In this document: positions 26,786 to 35,725 of the stretch, piece by piece
Layout: each line of letters starts with the position of its first letter
Position numbering within the stretch: the first letter of the stretch is position 1
From: an uncultured Clostridia bacterium
Lineage (GTDB): Bacteria > Bacillota_A > Clostridia > Christensenellales > Borkfalkiaceae
Direction of reading: 5' to 3'
NCBI GenBank assembly: GCA_934292955.1
Contig: CAKQXZ010000007.1
Span: 1-52,587 of the forward strand
DNA: 52,587 bases
Translations under genes and position numbers: made by a program
The notes under the pieces: generated by a model
Told to the model about the DNA's origin: nothing
Seen by the model: only the letters and a program-made list of their open reading frames with translations
Database searches by the model: none

Positions 26786-29032
26786 ATGAAAAAACTGACT
26801 TACAAAACCGTTCTTAAATATTTGGGAATTGCCGCAATTTTCATTATAGCAAACAAAATAACGGACGGCGCGCCGCTGTCTCTTGCCTACTACATTGCGT
26901 TTTCGTTAACCTGCGCTTTGCCCGTGCCGACGGCGATAATTCATATTCTGACGTCGTTTGCTTTTGCACCGCAGACCGCAATATTCACTACCTTTTCGGC
27001 AGTTTTATTGTGCGTGATTTTTTCGATATATCGCTCGAGAAAGAAAAGACCAAAATTCGAACTTATATGCTATATCGCGGTCGCGCTGCTGCCTTATATT
27101 TTTGGTTATACAAGCACCGATTTCATTAAAAAGTTGGTCTATAGCGCGATTATCGCACTGTTGGCATTTGTTTTACAAGCGGCTTTCGGCTTGTGTTTCG
27201 TAAAGCAGTTCAAACGCAAAGGTCTGTCTTACGAAATAGTCGCATTTTATATTTTCGTAATTTTTACGTCGCTCGGCGGCATAAATCTTTTCGGTTATAA
27301 GCTCTGGTACGATATCGCGCTCACCGCGGTTTTATATCTGTGCTATTATTTCAAAAGTCCGAAAGCGTTCATACCCGCCTTTGTTCTGCCGGTCGCGCTC
27401 GCCTTATATTCGCGCAGTATAGAAATAATTGCCGTGTTTATGATTTTCTGCGCTTCGGTGCTGGTGTTTTCAAAAACGTCAAGGCTTTTATCCGCACTGT
27501 CGCTTTTTGTGGCAAGCGTAGCATACAATTACCTTTGCGGCAATTTATTCGTATTCGATTTTATCGACTACGTTTTCGCATTCGCACCCGTCGCGTTCTT
27601 TCTGTTTACGCCTAAAGCCTTTTACAGACTTTTCAAAGACCGTATTCTTAAATACGACGAACCAGAAATCACTCGCGAAATCATCAATGCCGAGCGCGGC
27701 GATATTTCGGCTAAACTTTACGGCATATCGGACGCGTTTTTGCGGCTTGAAACAACGCTTAACGCCGTAGACGACGTTACCGACACGACCGCCGCAAGCG
27801 AAAAAATCACCGACGAAGTGTGCGAAAACATCTGTAAAAAATGCGAAAACTATACACACTGCATGTCGGGTCGGCGCGATTATTCTTACGCGATAGAAAA
27901 AATAGTCAAAGCGGGAATAAGCAAAAACAAGGCAAGTTTAAGCGATATTCCGCGAAATCTTTCTTACGACTGTTTGAAAATTAACGACCTTTTATACGAG
28001 ATAAATCGGCTTATAGGTCGATTATCAAGCAAAATGACGGAAAAAGAACAGGCAGTGAATGCAAAAAATCTTATAACCATGCAAGCGGGCGGACTATCGG
28101 ATATCCTTAAAAATCTTGCCTACTCTTTTTCGGATAAAATAGAATTCGGGCGCAAAAACGAGCGCATACTTTTCGATCTGCTCGCAAACGAAGGGATAGT
28201 TCCGAAACAACTTGTAAGAGCGGGCAAAGAGTATCACATTTTACTACCCGCCGCAAAAACGGATTTCAACACGATATCGTCGCTTATTTCGGAATGCGAA
28301 AAGAAAAAATACCGCGTATTTTCTAAAACCGACGTAGGCAACGGCATACTTGCGGCGTTTGCCCCGTCGCCCGATTTCGACGCGTGTTTCGGCTTTGCCA
28401 AGCGTACCAAAGCAGATTCTTCTGTCAGCGGCGATAATTACGCCCTTAAAAAAATAGACGAAGGCAAGTTTCTTGTTGCCCTTTGCGACGGAATGGGTTC
28501 GGGCGAAAAAGCAAACGAAAACTCGCAGGCGGTTATTTCTTTAATAGAAAACTTTTTCGCCGCCGGCATCGATCGCGACACCGTTCTTAATATTACAAGC
28601 AACCTGATTTCAACCTGTTTCGACGACGGTTTTTCTACTCTTGACAGCGCGATAATCGACCTATACAGCGGTATTTGCGATATATTGAAGATCGGCGCGA
28701 CCTTCGGTTTTTTAATCGGAACGGACGGCGTAAGAATAATAGAAAACAACTCGCTTCCGCTAGGAGTGCTTGAAACCGTCGAGCCTACGCACAAGACTTT
28801 TACCCTTTCCGACGGCGACACGCTTATTATCATTTCCGACGGGGTGAGCGACGCGTTCTTTTCAAGCACCGACGCCATCGACTTTTTATCCAGAGAGAAC
28901 TGCCCCAACCCGCAGACTTTTGCAGATAAAATTCTCGACTTTGCGCTTAAGCTTAACGAAAATATCGCTAAAGACGATATGACCGTTTTAGTCGTAAAAT
29001 TCTATCATAACAACACCGCCGTCGCCGCGTAA
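26786..29032 (+). CDS. spoIIE: Stage II sporulation protein E-like serine phosphatase
   Basis: 748 residues. About ten hydrophobic segments fill residues 10-290, followed by a cytoplasmic linker with the Cys cluster CENICKKCENYTHC near residue 350, and a PP2C-type phosphatase domain (about residues 530-745) with VALCDGMGSGEKANENS, IISDGVSDAF and KDDMTVLVVKF. In Bacillus SpoIIE dephosphorylates SpoIIAA to activate sigma-F in the forespore and binds the polar septum. The layout is the same here. No ribosome binding site is obvious. Upstream lies a TATAAT and one Spo0A-box-like site. Confidence 0.92.
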   Translation: MKKLTYKTVLKYLGIAAIFIIANKITDGAPLSLAYYIAFSLTCALPVPTAIIHILTSFAFAPQTAIFTTFSAVLLCVIFSIYRSRKKRPKFELICYIAVALLPYIFGYTSTDFIKKLVYSAIIALLAFVLQAAFGLCFVKQFKRKGLSYEIVAFYIFVIFTSLGGINLFGYKLWYDIALTAVLYLCYYFKSPKAFIPAFVLPVALALYSRSIEIIAVFMIFCASVLVFSKTSRLLSALSLFVASVAYNYLCGNLFVFDFIDYVFAFAPVAFFLFTPKAFYRLFKDRILKYDEPEITREIINAERGDISAKLYGISDAFLRLETTLNAVDDVTDTTAASEKITDEVCENICKKCENYTHCMSGRRDYSYAIEKIVKAGISKNKASLSDIPRNLSYDCLKINDLLYEINRLIGRLSSKMTEKEQAVNAKNLITMQAGGLSDILKNLAYSFSDKIEFGRKNERILFDLLANEGIVPKQLVRAGKEYHILLPAAKTDFNTISSLISECEKKKYRVFSKTDVGNGILAAFAPSPDFDACFGFAKRTKADSSVSGDNYALKKIDEGKFLVALCDGMGSGEKANENSQAVISLIENFFAAGIDRDTVLNITSNLISTCFDDGFSTLDSAIIDLYSGICDILKIGATFGFLIGTDGVRIIENNSLPLGVLETVEPTHKTFTLSDGDTLIIISDGVSDAFFSSTDAIDFLSRENCPNPQTFADKILDFALKLNENIAKDDMTVLVVKFYHNNTAVAA

Positions 29033-29229
29033 AATATTGCGAAAAACAGCACACAAAACAACGTGCGAAAACATACGCCAAACCGCCAAGCCTTAGCGCA
29101 GGAAAATATTACTACCCACGTCAAAACAGCAAAACACTATCGCAAAAAACTTAATAAAAACGGTCATAAAAGTATTTAATTTTCCCATTCCCCGTGGTAT
29201 AATGCAAACGCGTTTGGAAAGGAGAAAAA

Positions 29230-29391
29230 ATGCAGACAGCCTTTTATCTTAAAACAAATAAAAAGCCCGCTTTAACCTTTAACCGAAAAATACGGACGGA
29301 CGAAGAAAGTTTTCTGAATGCGTTTTTTCCGTTAAAGGGGGAAAAAGATGCAGGTAGAACTTATTGCGCTTCTGTCAAAGTACAGCGTTGA
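29230..29391 (+). CDS. Small 53-residue protein, coupled to the next gene
   Basis: MQTAFYLKTNKKPALTFN is the N-terminus of a 53-codon frame with a perfect AAAGGAG binding site 6 bases before the ATG and a TATAAT at 29198-29203. It is Lys/Arg-rich and has no hydrophobic segment. Its 3' end overlaps the start of the following gene by 44 bases in another frame, suggesting coupling. Function unknown. The binding site could instead belong to a non-coding leader. Confidence 0.45.
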   Translation: MQTAFYLKTNKKPALTFNRKIRTDEESFLNAFFPLKGEKDAGRTYCASVKVQR

Positions 29392-29884
29392 TTGCGTAGC
29401 GACCGCGCTGGTTGTATTTATGGTAATGTACCTTATCAAAAAAAAATGCAACCCGCCCGACAAACTCAATCAACTGCTGCCGTTTTGTCTTTCGTTTGCC
29501 GTTTACTGCGTTGCGGCGACGTTGGGCAAATTCACCACCGATCTGGTTGTTTCTAAAAGTTTCACCGCGGGCGGCTTAGCAACCGTGCTTTACGCTTTTT
29601 CGGGCGGATACTCCACTTACGACCGCGATATAAGAGAAATGCTCGTAAACATTCTTAAAACGCTTACGGGTAACGACTCTGCCGAATCGCTTGCGGATAA
29701 AATTCTTGAAGATTTAAGCGCATTGTCGAACGAAGACGACGGGCTTAAAACCGTAAAAATAAGCGACCTTATAAAATCGCAGTTATCCGATGACGCCGAC
29801 GCCGAACAGGTCAGGTTTGTGTCCGCCGTATTCGTACAAGCGTTCGATAAACTAAGCGCTTCAAAAACAAAACGTAAACAATAA
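29348..29884 (+). CDS. Small membrane protein of unknown function
   Basis: 178 residues. The N-terminal half has two hydrophobic segments (about residues 15-32 and 42-60) and a Gly/Ala stretch near 80, with basic KKKC between; the C-terminal half is soluble and rich in Asp/Ser/Leu, probably helical. GGGGG lies 6 bases before the ATG. The arrangement, two helices then a coiled region, is holin-like in outline, but I do not recognise a family. It is followed by an intrinsic terminator at 29944-29980. Confidence 0.65.
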   Translation: MQVELIALLSKYSVDCVATALVVFMVMYLIKKKCNPPDKLNQLLPFCLSFAVYCVAATLGKFTTDLVVSKSFTAGGLATVLYAFSGGYSTYDRDIREMLVNILKTLTGNDSAESLADKILEDLSALSNEDDGLKTVKISDLIKSQLSDDADAEQVRFVSAVFVQAFDKLSASKTKRKQ

Positions 29885-29943
29885 CGCAAACGCGGCGGTA
29901 CAGGTAAAAAAGACTTAACAGCCATAACAAATAAATAAAAACA

Positions 29944-29980
29944 GCGGTAAGGAAATAAAATCCTTGCCGCCTTTTTATTT
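29944..29980 (+). terminator. Intrinsic terminator after the 178-residue gene
   Basis: GCGGTAAGGA pairs with TCCTTGCCGC (one G-T pair) around AATAAAA, followed by CTTTTTATTTT. Confidence 0.82.
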
Positions 29981-30056
29981 TGTTTCGCCGCTTTTATTTT
30001 GTTTCAACGCTTTTATTTTGTTTCAACGCATTTTGTTTCACCGCATTTTGTCGCCC
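29971..30056. repeat. Degenerate tandem repeat, T-rich
   Basis: About four and a half units of CGCTTTTATTTTGTTTCAA (19 bases); the last units are shortened to CGCATTTTGTTTCAC and CGCATTTTGTCGC. It fills the convergent gap between the terminator at 29944 and the tdk stop. Confidence 0.7.
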
Positions 30057-30066
30057 GCTAATCGAA

Positions 30067-30681
30067 TTATTTTGCTTTATCTTTCGACTTATCCGCCGCA
30101 GCTTTTTCCTGCTTCGCCTTTTCTTCGAGCCAGCATTTTCTGCACATCGGCACATATCTGTCGTTTCCGCCGAGAACTACTTGCTCCCCGCTGAAAACAA
30201 CGTTACCCTTGTTATCTATACGCGCGTTGACCGTGGCTTTTTTGCCGCAACGGCAAACCGACTTGATTTCGGTGATAGACTCCGCAATTTCAAAAAGTCG
30301 TCTGCTGCCTTCGAAAAGGTGCGTTGTAAAATCGGTACTCAGCCCGTAACAGAACACGGGGATATCGTAATCTATCACTATTTGAGCCAACTGATCGACC
30401 TGCGCTTCGGTTAAAAACTGGCACTCGTCCACTATTACCGCGTTATGGTCGAAATATGTCTGCGCAAACAATGCGTACGCGTTGTCGGTCGGCTTTAATA
30501 CAACCGCTTTCGCTTCCAGACCTATTCTCGAGCGCACTATATCCGCGCCGTCGCGAGTGTCTATCGAAGGCTTTAACAAAAGAGCCTTCATGTTCTTTTC
30601 TTCGTAGTTGAATTTCGTAATCAACGCCTGCGCCGTTTTGGAGCATCCCATCGCCCCGAACCTGAAATATAATTTAGCCAT
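30067..30681 (-). CDS. tdk: Thymidine kinase
   Basis: 204 residues. The P-loop is the TK1-type GAMGCSKTAQ at residues 9-18, Walker B is VIVDECQFL, and the C-terminal zinc site has CRCGKK and MCRKCW pairs (only the type II TK layout). It phosphorylates thymidine with ATP. It is the last gene of the deoC-deoD-deoB-cdd-pdp-tdk salvage operon, 38 bases after pdp. The Lys/Ala-rich tail is extended beyond the family core. Confidence 0.94.
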   Translation of the reverse strand: MAKLYFRFGAMGCSKTAQALITKFNYEEKNMKALLLKPSIDTRDGADIVRSRIGLEAKAVVLKPTDNAYALFAQTYFDHNAVIVDECQFLTEAQVDQLAQIVIDYDIPVFCYGLSTDFTTHLFEGSRRLFEIAESITEIKSVCRCGKKATVNARIDNKGNVVFSGEQVVLGGNDRYVPMCRKCWLEEKAKQEKAAADKSKDKAK

Positions 30682-30719
30682 AATCTATGTTCGGTTCCTT
30701 TTCTTTTGTTTTTGTTCCG

Positions 30720-32021
30720 TTATTCCACTTTTCCCAGAATCAGCGGGCGAAGAACGGGTTTTTCGCTACCTATAATCGTGCTTTGCAAAAATCTTTTTTC
30801 CGATTCGGCAAAAAGTTTTTCGTCGTTTGCGTATAACGTAGCGATAACGTCGCCTTTTTCGACATAATCGCCCGTCTTTTTATTAAGAATGATACCCGCC
30901 GAATAATCGATCGGGTCTTCTTTTCTGTTACGCCCGGCACCGAGCAGCAGGCTTGCGATTCCGTAGCCTTCGGTATCCGCTTTAACGATATATCCCGATT
31001 CGGATGCCATAACCGCATGCGAATATTGCGCTTTTCTAAAATGCTCCGGGTGATCTATAAGATCAACGTTTCCGCCTTGCGCCGCGACCATTTTTCTAAG
31101 CACGTTGAGCGCGCTCTTATCGGCAATCACTCGTTTCACGTCGGCTTCGCACTGTTCAAGGCTGCCTTTTTCCGCAAGATACAGCATATTCGACGCGAGC
31201 GCAACGCACACTTCGGTTAAATCAGCCGGACCGTTCCCGTTAAGAGTGGCAATCGCTTCTTTTACTTCGAGCGAATTGCCTATCGCCGCACCCAGCGGAA
31301 TATCCATATCGGTAATAAGCGCAAGCATTTTTTTGTCCGCACGCTTGCCGATTTCAACCATAATGCGCGCTAAATTGCGGCTGTCTTCAACCGTTTTCAT
31401 AAACGAACCGCTGCCCGTTTTTACGTCGAGAACAATGCAGTCGTCGTCGGCGGCAAGTTTTTTGCCCATAATGCTCGAAGCGATAAGCGGCATGCTGTCA
31501 ACAGTTGCGGTAACGTCGCGAAGGGCGTAAAGCTTTTTATCGGCGGGGGCAAGTTCTGCGTTCTGCCCGACGATCGCAATACCCACTTCGTTAACGATAC
31601 GCTCAAACTCGCTTATAGGAAGATCGACCTTAAACCCGTCGATCGATTCGAGTTTATCTATCGTCCCGCCCGTATGTCCAAGCCCGCGCCCGCTCATCTT
31701 TGCGACTTTTACGCCGAGCGCGGCAACGACCGGAGCGACAATCAGACTTGTTTTATCGCCCACGCCGCCGGTGGAATGCTTATCCACGCGAAGCCCGTCG
31801 ATATTATCGAAATGAAGTTTTTCGCCCGAATCGCGCACGGCAAAAGTAAGAGCCGCCGTTTCGCGGTCATCCATACCCCTAAAATAAATTGCCATGCATA
31901 AAGCGGCGGCCTGATAATCGGGAATTTCGCCCGAAACGTAGCCGTTTATAAAAAATTTAATCTCTTCGTCAGAAAGCGCAAGCCCGTCGCGCTTTTTCTT
32001 TATTATATCGTATGCTCTCAT
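30720..32021 (-). CDS. pdp: Pyrimidine-nucleoside phosphorylase
   Basis: 433-436 residues; MRAYDIIKKKRDG is the usual N-terminus, so the ATG at 32021 is preferred over one three codons upstream. The family signature SGRGLGHTGGTIDKLESI is complete, with the phosphate-binding KHSTGGVGDKTS. It cleaves uridine, deoxyuridine or thymidine with phosphate to base and pentose-1-phosphate in the cytoplasm. It overlaps or abuts cdd (4 bases with the upstream ATG). deoB and deoC in the same operon process the sugar product. Confidence 0.95.
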   Translation of the reverse strand: MRAYDIIKKKRDGLALSDEEIKFFINGYVSGEIPDYQAAALCMAIYFRGMDDRETAALTFAVRDSGEKLHFDNIDGLRVDKHSTGGVGDKTSLIVAPVVAALGVKVAKMSGRGLGHTGGTIDKLESIDGFKVDLPISEFERIVNEVGIAIVGQNAELAPADKKLYALRDVTATVDSMPLIASSIMGKKLAADDDCIVLDVKTGSGSFMKTVEDSRNLARIMVEIGKRADKKMLALITDMDIPLGAAIGNSLEVKEAIATLNGNGPADLTEVCVALASNMLYLAEKGSLEQCEADVKRVIADKSALNVLRKMVAAQGGNVDLIDHPEHFRKAQYSHAVMASESGYIVKADTEGYGIASLLLGAGRNRKEDPIDYSAGIILNKKTGDYVEKGDVIATLYANDEKLFAESEKRFLQSTIIGSEKPVLRPLILGKVE

Positions 32022-32026
32022 ATCGT

Positions 32027-32425
32027 TCACATATTTTCGTTTGTAAAAGACAACGGCATCAGCGTTTCAAGCGAGTACGGCGTGATATCGTCGGGCGTAC
32101 CGAGAAGTATCACGAATTCGGAATCGCAAAATTCGGTCATCACCTGACGGCACAGCCCGCAAGGCACGCACCCGTCGGTAATTTCCTGTTTCCCGCCGAC
32201 GACGGCGATTTTAACAAAATCTTCTTCGCCTTCGGATAACGCTTTGAAAAACGCCACGCGTTCGGCGCACATTGTCGCCCCGAAAGACGCGTTTTCTATA
32301 TTGCAACCCGTATAAACTTTTCCGCTTTTTGTCAGCAGCGCGGCGCCTACTCTGTAACCCGAATACGGCACATATGCGTTTTTTCTCGCTCTGACCGCAT
32401 AAAGCATCAACTCTCTGTCTGTCAT
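32027..32425 (-). CDS. cdd: Cytidine deaminase
   Basis: 132 residues, the tetrameric short form. Zinc and catalytic motifs are NIENASFGATMCAERVA and PCGLCRQV. It deaminates cytidine and deoxycytidine to the uridine forms, which the neighbouring phosphorylase can then split. It lies 150 bases after deoB; that gap holds a copy of the dispersed 20-bp motif at 32507-32526. Confidence 0.96.
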   Translation of the reverse strand: MTDRELMLYAVRARKNAYVPYSGYRVGAALLTKSGKVYTGCNIENASFGATMCAERVAFFKALSEGEEDFVKIAVVGGKQEITDGCVPCGLCRQVMTEFCDSEFVILLGTPDDITPYSLETLMPLSFTNENM

Positions 32426-32506
32426 TTTACACCTTTTCGTTCGCTTAATAATAAAGCCCTTTTTGCTTTTTTAGTTATAAAAGCCGACAGCCATATTAAA
32501 AACAGC

Positions 32507-32526
32507 CGATAATCGACTTATAGCCC
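32507..32526 (-). repeat. Dispersed 20-bp motif, copy 3
   Basis: Exact consensus GGGCTATAAGTCGATTATCG on the minus strand, 50 bases after the deoB stop, in sense orientation in the deoB-cdd gap. Confidence 0.7.
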
Positions 32527-32575
32527 GACTTTTATTATTAAATGTGTTTGTTTTACAACAAATTTTTGCCGCGTT

Positions 32576-33739
32576 TTACGCCTTAACTTCGCTTAAGAAA
32601 CTTTCGCCCGCGCTGTTTTCTTTATCTATGCCGAGATATTCGAGTACGGTTGCCGAAATGTCCGCAAAAGTACTTCTCGTGCCGAGATCTACGCCTTGCT
32701 TAATACTCTTTCCGTAAATGAGCATCGGCGTATATTCGCGCGAGTGATCCGTAGACGGAGTAGACGGATCGCACCCGTGATCGGCTGTTATAATCAGAAT
32801 ATCTTCGTCGCGCATGTTATCAAGGAAAGTTCCCAGATAGCCGTCGAAATCGGTCATTGCGGCAGCATATCCGCCGACGTCGTTTCTATGCCCGTAAAGC
32901 ATATCGAAATCTACAAGATTTGTAAACGTAAGACCGACAAAATCCTCTTTTTGTTTTTCTAAAGTAATGCGCATACCGTCGGCGTTACCTTTAATTGGAT
33001 TGCTTTCGGTCAGTCCGCGCCCCGCAAAAATATCGAAAATTTTACCTACCGAAACAGAACTCATACCCGCTTTTTTAACAAGGTCGCACATAGTAACCGA
33101 CGGCGGATCGAGCGAAAAATCGTGGCGGCGCGGCGTTCTGGTAAACGGATATTCGCCCGTAAACGGTCTTGCTATTACCCTGCCAACGCCGTTTTCACCT
33201 TTAAGAATTTTACGCGCGATGCGACAATATCCGTAAAGTTGTTCGGTCGGAACGATACTTTCGTGCGCGGCGATCTGAAATACGCTGTCCGCCGAAGTAT
33301 AAACGATAAGCGCGCCCGTTTTAAGGTGTTCTTCGCCGTAATCTTTAATAACTTCGGTGCCGGAATACGGCTTATTGCAAAGTGTTTTTCTGCCAGTCTG
33401 CCGTTCGAATTCGTCGATAACGTCTTTCGGAAAACCGTTCGGAAAAGTCGGTAACGGTTTGGGTGAAATTACTCCGGCAATTTCCCAATGCCCGATAGTC
33501 GTGTCTTTTCCCATAGACTTTTCAGCCATTCTTGCAAAACTCGCCACAGGATTTTTAACCCCGCCGCCTACGCCTTCTATATTGAACAGCCCCATTTTTT
33601 CAAGATTGGGGCAATTAAACGCCGGGTGCTTACGAATCGCGCCGAGCGTATTGCTTCCTTCGTCGTGCCAGAGCGAAGCGTCGGGAAGTTCGCCTATTCC
33701 CATACTGTCAAGCACTATGATAAATACTCTTTTTTTCAT
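32576..33739 (-). CDS. deoB: Phosphopentomutase
   Basis: 387 residues. The alkaline-phosphatase-fold metal site begins VLDSMGIGELPDA, with the cap-domain segment GKDTTIGHWEIAG and the C-terminal TADHGCDPSTPSTDHSRE metal site. It converts (deoxy)ribose-1-phosphate to the 5-phosphate, which links the nucleoside phosphorylases to deoC in this operon. Cytoplasmic, manganese-dependent in the family. Confidence 0.96.
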   Translation of the reverse strand: MKKRVFIIVLDSMGIGELPDASLWHDEGSNTLGAIRKHPAFNCPNLEKMGLFNIEGVGGGVKNPVASFARMAEKSMGKDTTIGHWEIAGVISPKPLPTFPNGFPKDVIDEFERQTGRKTLCNKPYSGTEVIKDYGEEHLKTGALIVYTSADSVFQIAAHESIVPTEQLYGYCRIARKILKGENGVGRVIARPFTGEYPFTRTPRRHDFSLDPPSVTMCDLVKKAGMSSVSVGKIFDIFAGRGLTESNPIKGNADGMRITLEKQKEDFVGLTFTNLVDFDMLYGHRNDVGGYAAAMTDFDGYLGTFLDNMRDEDILIITADHGCDPSTPSTDHSREYTPMLIYGKSIKQGVDLGTRSTFADISATVLEYLGIDKENSAGESFLSEVKA

Positions 33740-33873
33740 TTACTATTCACTCCTTATAAAGAACTGTTTTCGTAAAATTATTATGCATAATAAGTTGAAT
33801 TTTCAGCTGCAATATATAATCCGATAACCGCAACAAACCGGCCGATATCGGCAATTTATTGCAATAAAACTAT

Positions 33874-33893
33874 CGATAATCGACTTATAGGCG
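33874..33893 (-). repeat. Dispersed 20-bp motif, copy 4
   Basis: CGCCTATAAGTCGATTATCG on the minus strand, about 30 bases after the deoD stop in sense orientation, in the deoD-deoB gap; two changes from consensus at the 5' end. Confidence 0.65.
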
Positions 33894-33923
33894 GCTTTTT
33901 CGCAACTTTATATATTAATATAA

Positions 33924-34631
33924 TCAGGCAAGTTCCAAAGCGATTTCCATCATTTTGGTAAACGACATCTGACGCTCTTCAGCCGTAGTATTTTCTTCGG
34001 GATAAATGAAAGAATCGCTTACCGTGCAAATGCAAAGCGCGTTTTTACCCGCTCTTGCGGCGTTGCAATAAAGCGCGGCGGATTCCATTTCTACGCCGAG
34101 CACTCCCATTTTAGCCCAGTCCATGCCCGAATTCGAGTCGTCATAGAACATATCCGAAGAGAAAATGTTGCCTACTTTATAGTTTACGCCGGCTTTTTCG
34201 CAAAGTTCGGCGGCGCGCTTTAACAAAGAAAAACTTGCTATCGGGCAGAAAGTTCCCGGCAGATTATACTGTTTTGCGTAATTGCCGTTGGTGCATGCGC
34301 CCATTGCAAGAATAATATCTCTTGCGTGCAGATCTTTATCGAAACTGCCGCAAGAACCTACCCTTATAATGTTGTCTACGTCATAAAAATTGAAGAGTTC
34401 GTAAGAATAAATACCGATCGACGGTTGCCCCATGCCCGAAGCCATAACCGAAACTCTTTTACCTTTATAGTATCCCGTATACCCGTTTACGCCGCGTACG
34501 TTGTTTACAAGCACGGCATTTTCAAGATATGTATCGGCAATGAATTTTGCGCGGAGCGGATCGCCCGGCATAAGTACGGTTTTAGCAAAATCTCCCGCTT
34601 TTGCGGTGATGTGCGGAGTAGGAACGCTCAT
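33924..34631 (-). CDS. deoD: Purine nucleoside phosphorylase, DeoD type
   Basis: 235 residues with MSVPTPHI as the start; AGGAG precedes this ATG, and an open extension of seven codons upstream is ignored. The phosphate-binding MPGDPLRAKFIADTYL and the base-binding VEMESAALY segments define the hexameric DeoD family. It splits inosine, guanosine or adenosine and deoxy forms to base and pentose-1-phosphate for deoB. It follows deoC by about 140 bases. Confidence 0.95.
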   Translation of the reverse strand: MSVPTPHITAKAGDFAKTVLMPGDPLRAKFIADTYLENAVLVNNVRGVNGYTGYYKGKRVSVMASGMGQPSIGIYSYELFNFYDVDNIIRVGSCGSFDKDLHARDIILAMGACTNGNYAKQYNLPGTFCPIASFSLLKRAAELCEKAGVNYKVGNIFSSDMFYDDSNSGMDWAKMGVLGVEMESAALYCNAARAGKNALCICTVSDSFIYPEENTTAEERQMSFTKMMEIALELA

Positions 34632-34762
34632 TTTATATTTTCTCCTTTTCAATATTTTTAATATTAAAATTCTTTATAAGTGATTTACAAATGCATTATA
34701 ATTGTCGCAAAAATCAAATTATATCCGCGTCTACGCATAGCATAAATATGTAACAAAACACG

Positions 34763-34783
34763 CGATAATCGACTTATAGCCCC
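34763..34783 (-). repeat. Dispersed 20-bp motif, copy 5 (overlaps the deoC stop codon)
   Basis: GGGGCTATAAGTCGATTATCG on the minus strand, exact consensus. GGGCTATAA supplies the final Gly-Leu and TAA stop of deoC, the same arrangement as at prmA. Confidence 0.7.
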
Positions 34784-35430
34784 ATTTCTTTAGCAATTTT
34801 AACTATGCGGCTGGTGCCAAGCCTATCCGCGCCGAGTTCGATAAACTTTTCGGCGTCGGCAATACTTTTGATGCCGCCCGCGGCTTTTACTCTCACGCCC
34901 TTGCCAACGTTTTTAACCATCAGATCAACGTCGTTAAAAGTTGCGCCGGCGGTAGAAAAGCCCGTGGAAGTTTTAATGAAATCGGCGCCCGCTTCGGTAA
35001 CGAGTTTGCAGCAGACTACTTTTTCTTCGTCGGTCAACAAGCATGTTTCAACAATGACTTTAAGAATTTTGTTTCCGCAAGCCTTTTTAAGCTGAGCGAT
35101 TTCGTTTTTAACGTAGTCGTAATTGCCCGCTTTAAGTTCGCCGATATTTATAACCATATCGATTTCATCCGCACCGTCCGCTATCGCCTGCTCGGTTTCG
35201 AACTTTTTAACCGACGTAGCGTTATAGCCGTTCGGGAACCCTATAACCGTACAGATTGCAAGACGGTCGCCGACGTATTCTTGGGCTTGTTTAACAAAGC
35301 ACGGGGGAATGCACGCCGAAGCGGTTTTATACTTCATTCCGTCGTCTAAAATAGCGCGGATATCCTGCCAGGTTGCAGTCTGACTTAAAAGCGTGTGATC
35401 GCATTTACTTAAAATATCTTTAATTTCCAT
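34774..35430 (-). CDS. deoC: Deoxyribose-phosphate aldolase
   Basis: 218 residues. The N-terminal CDHTLL, the Schiff-base region [14 protein letters not shown], and VKAAGGIKS are typical; the reactive Lys is the one in FIKTSTGF. It cleaves deoxyribose-5-phosphate to glyceraldehyde-3-phosphate and acetaldehyde. It is the first gene of the salvage operon, behind the promoter at 35505-35533. The last two codons and stop are provided by a copy of the dispersed motif. Confidence 0.96.
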   Translation of the reverse strand: MEIKDILSKCDHTLLSQTATWQDIRAILDDGMKYKTASACIPPCFVKQAQEYVGDRLAICTVIGFPNGYNATSVKKFETEQAIADGADEIDMVINIGELKAGNYDYVKNEIAQLKKACGNKILKVIVETCLLTDEEKVVCCKLVTEAGADFIKTSTGFSTAGATFNDVDLMVKNVGKGVRVKAAGGIKSIADAEKFIELGADRLGTSRIVKIAKEMGL

Positions 35431-35504
35431 AATTTTCCTTTTGCAGAAACGCCCCGCCGTAAAGTTGCAAGGCGTGCCGCAGCATTTTTATCGGCACCAA
35501 TTGA

Positions 35505-35533
35505 ATTGTATCATGTTTTTATAGTTTTTTCAA
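35505..35533 (-). promoter_or_regulatory. Promoter of the deo salvage operon
   Basis: On the minus strand TTGAAA (35528-35533) and TACAAT (35505-35510) are spaced 17 bases. No DeoR- or CytR-type operator was recognised next to it. The rest of the 35431-35725 gap holds nothing else that I can support. Confidence 0.75.
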
Positions 35534-35725
35534 TAGAAAAATCAAAATTTTATCGTCGATTTTTCGTTAACGCAAATCAGCGCGACAAATTACATTATTC
35601 TACGACAAACTTTTTGCCGATTATAGCCTTTTATGCACGTTTTTGCTACCCGAATTTTCCGCTATTGCGAGTATTTTGTTGCAATCGCTTTTGTTTGCCG
35701 GCGCGCATAGCCAATAGCGCAGATT

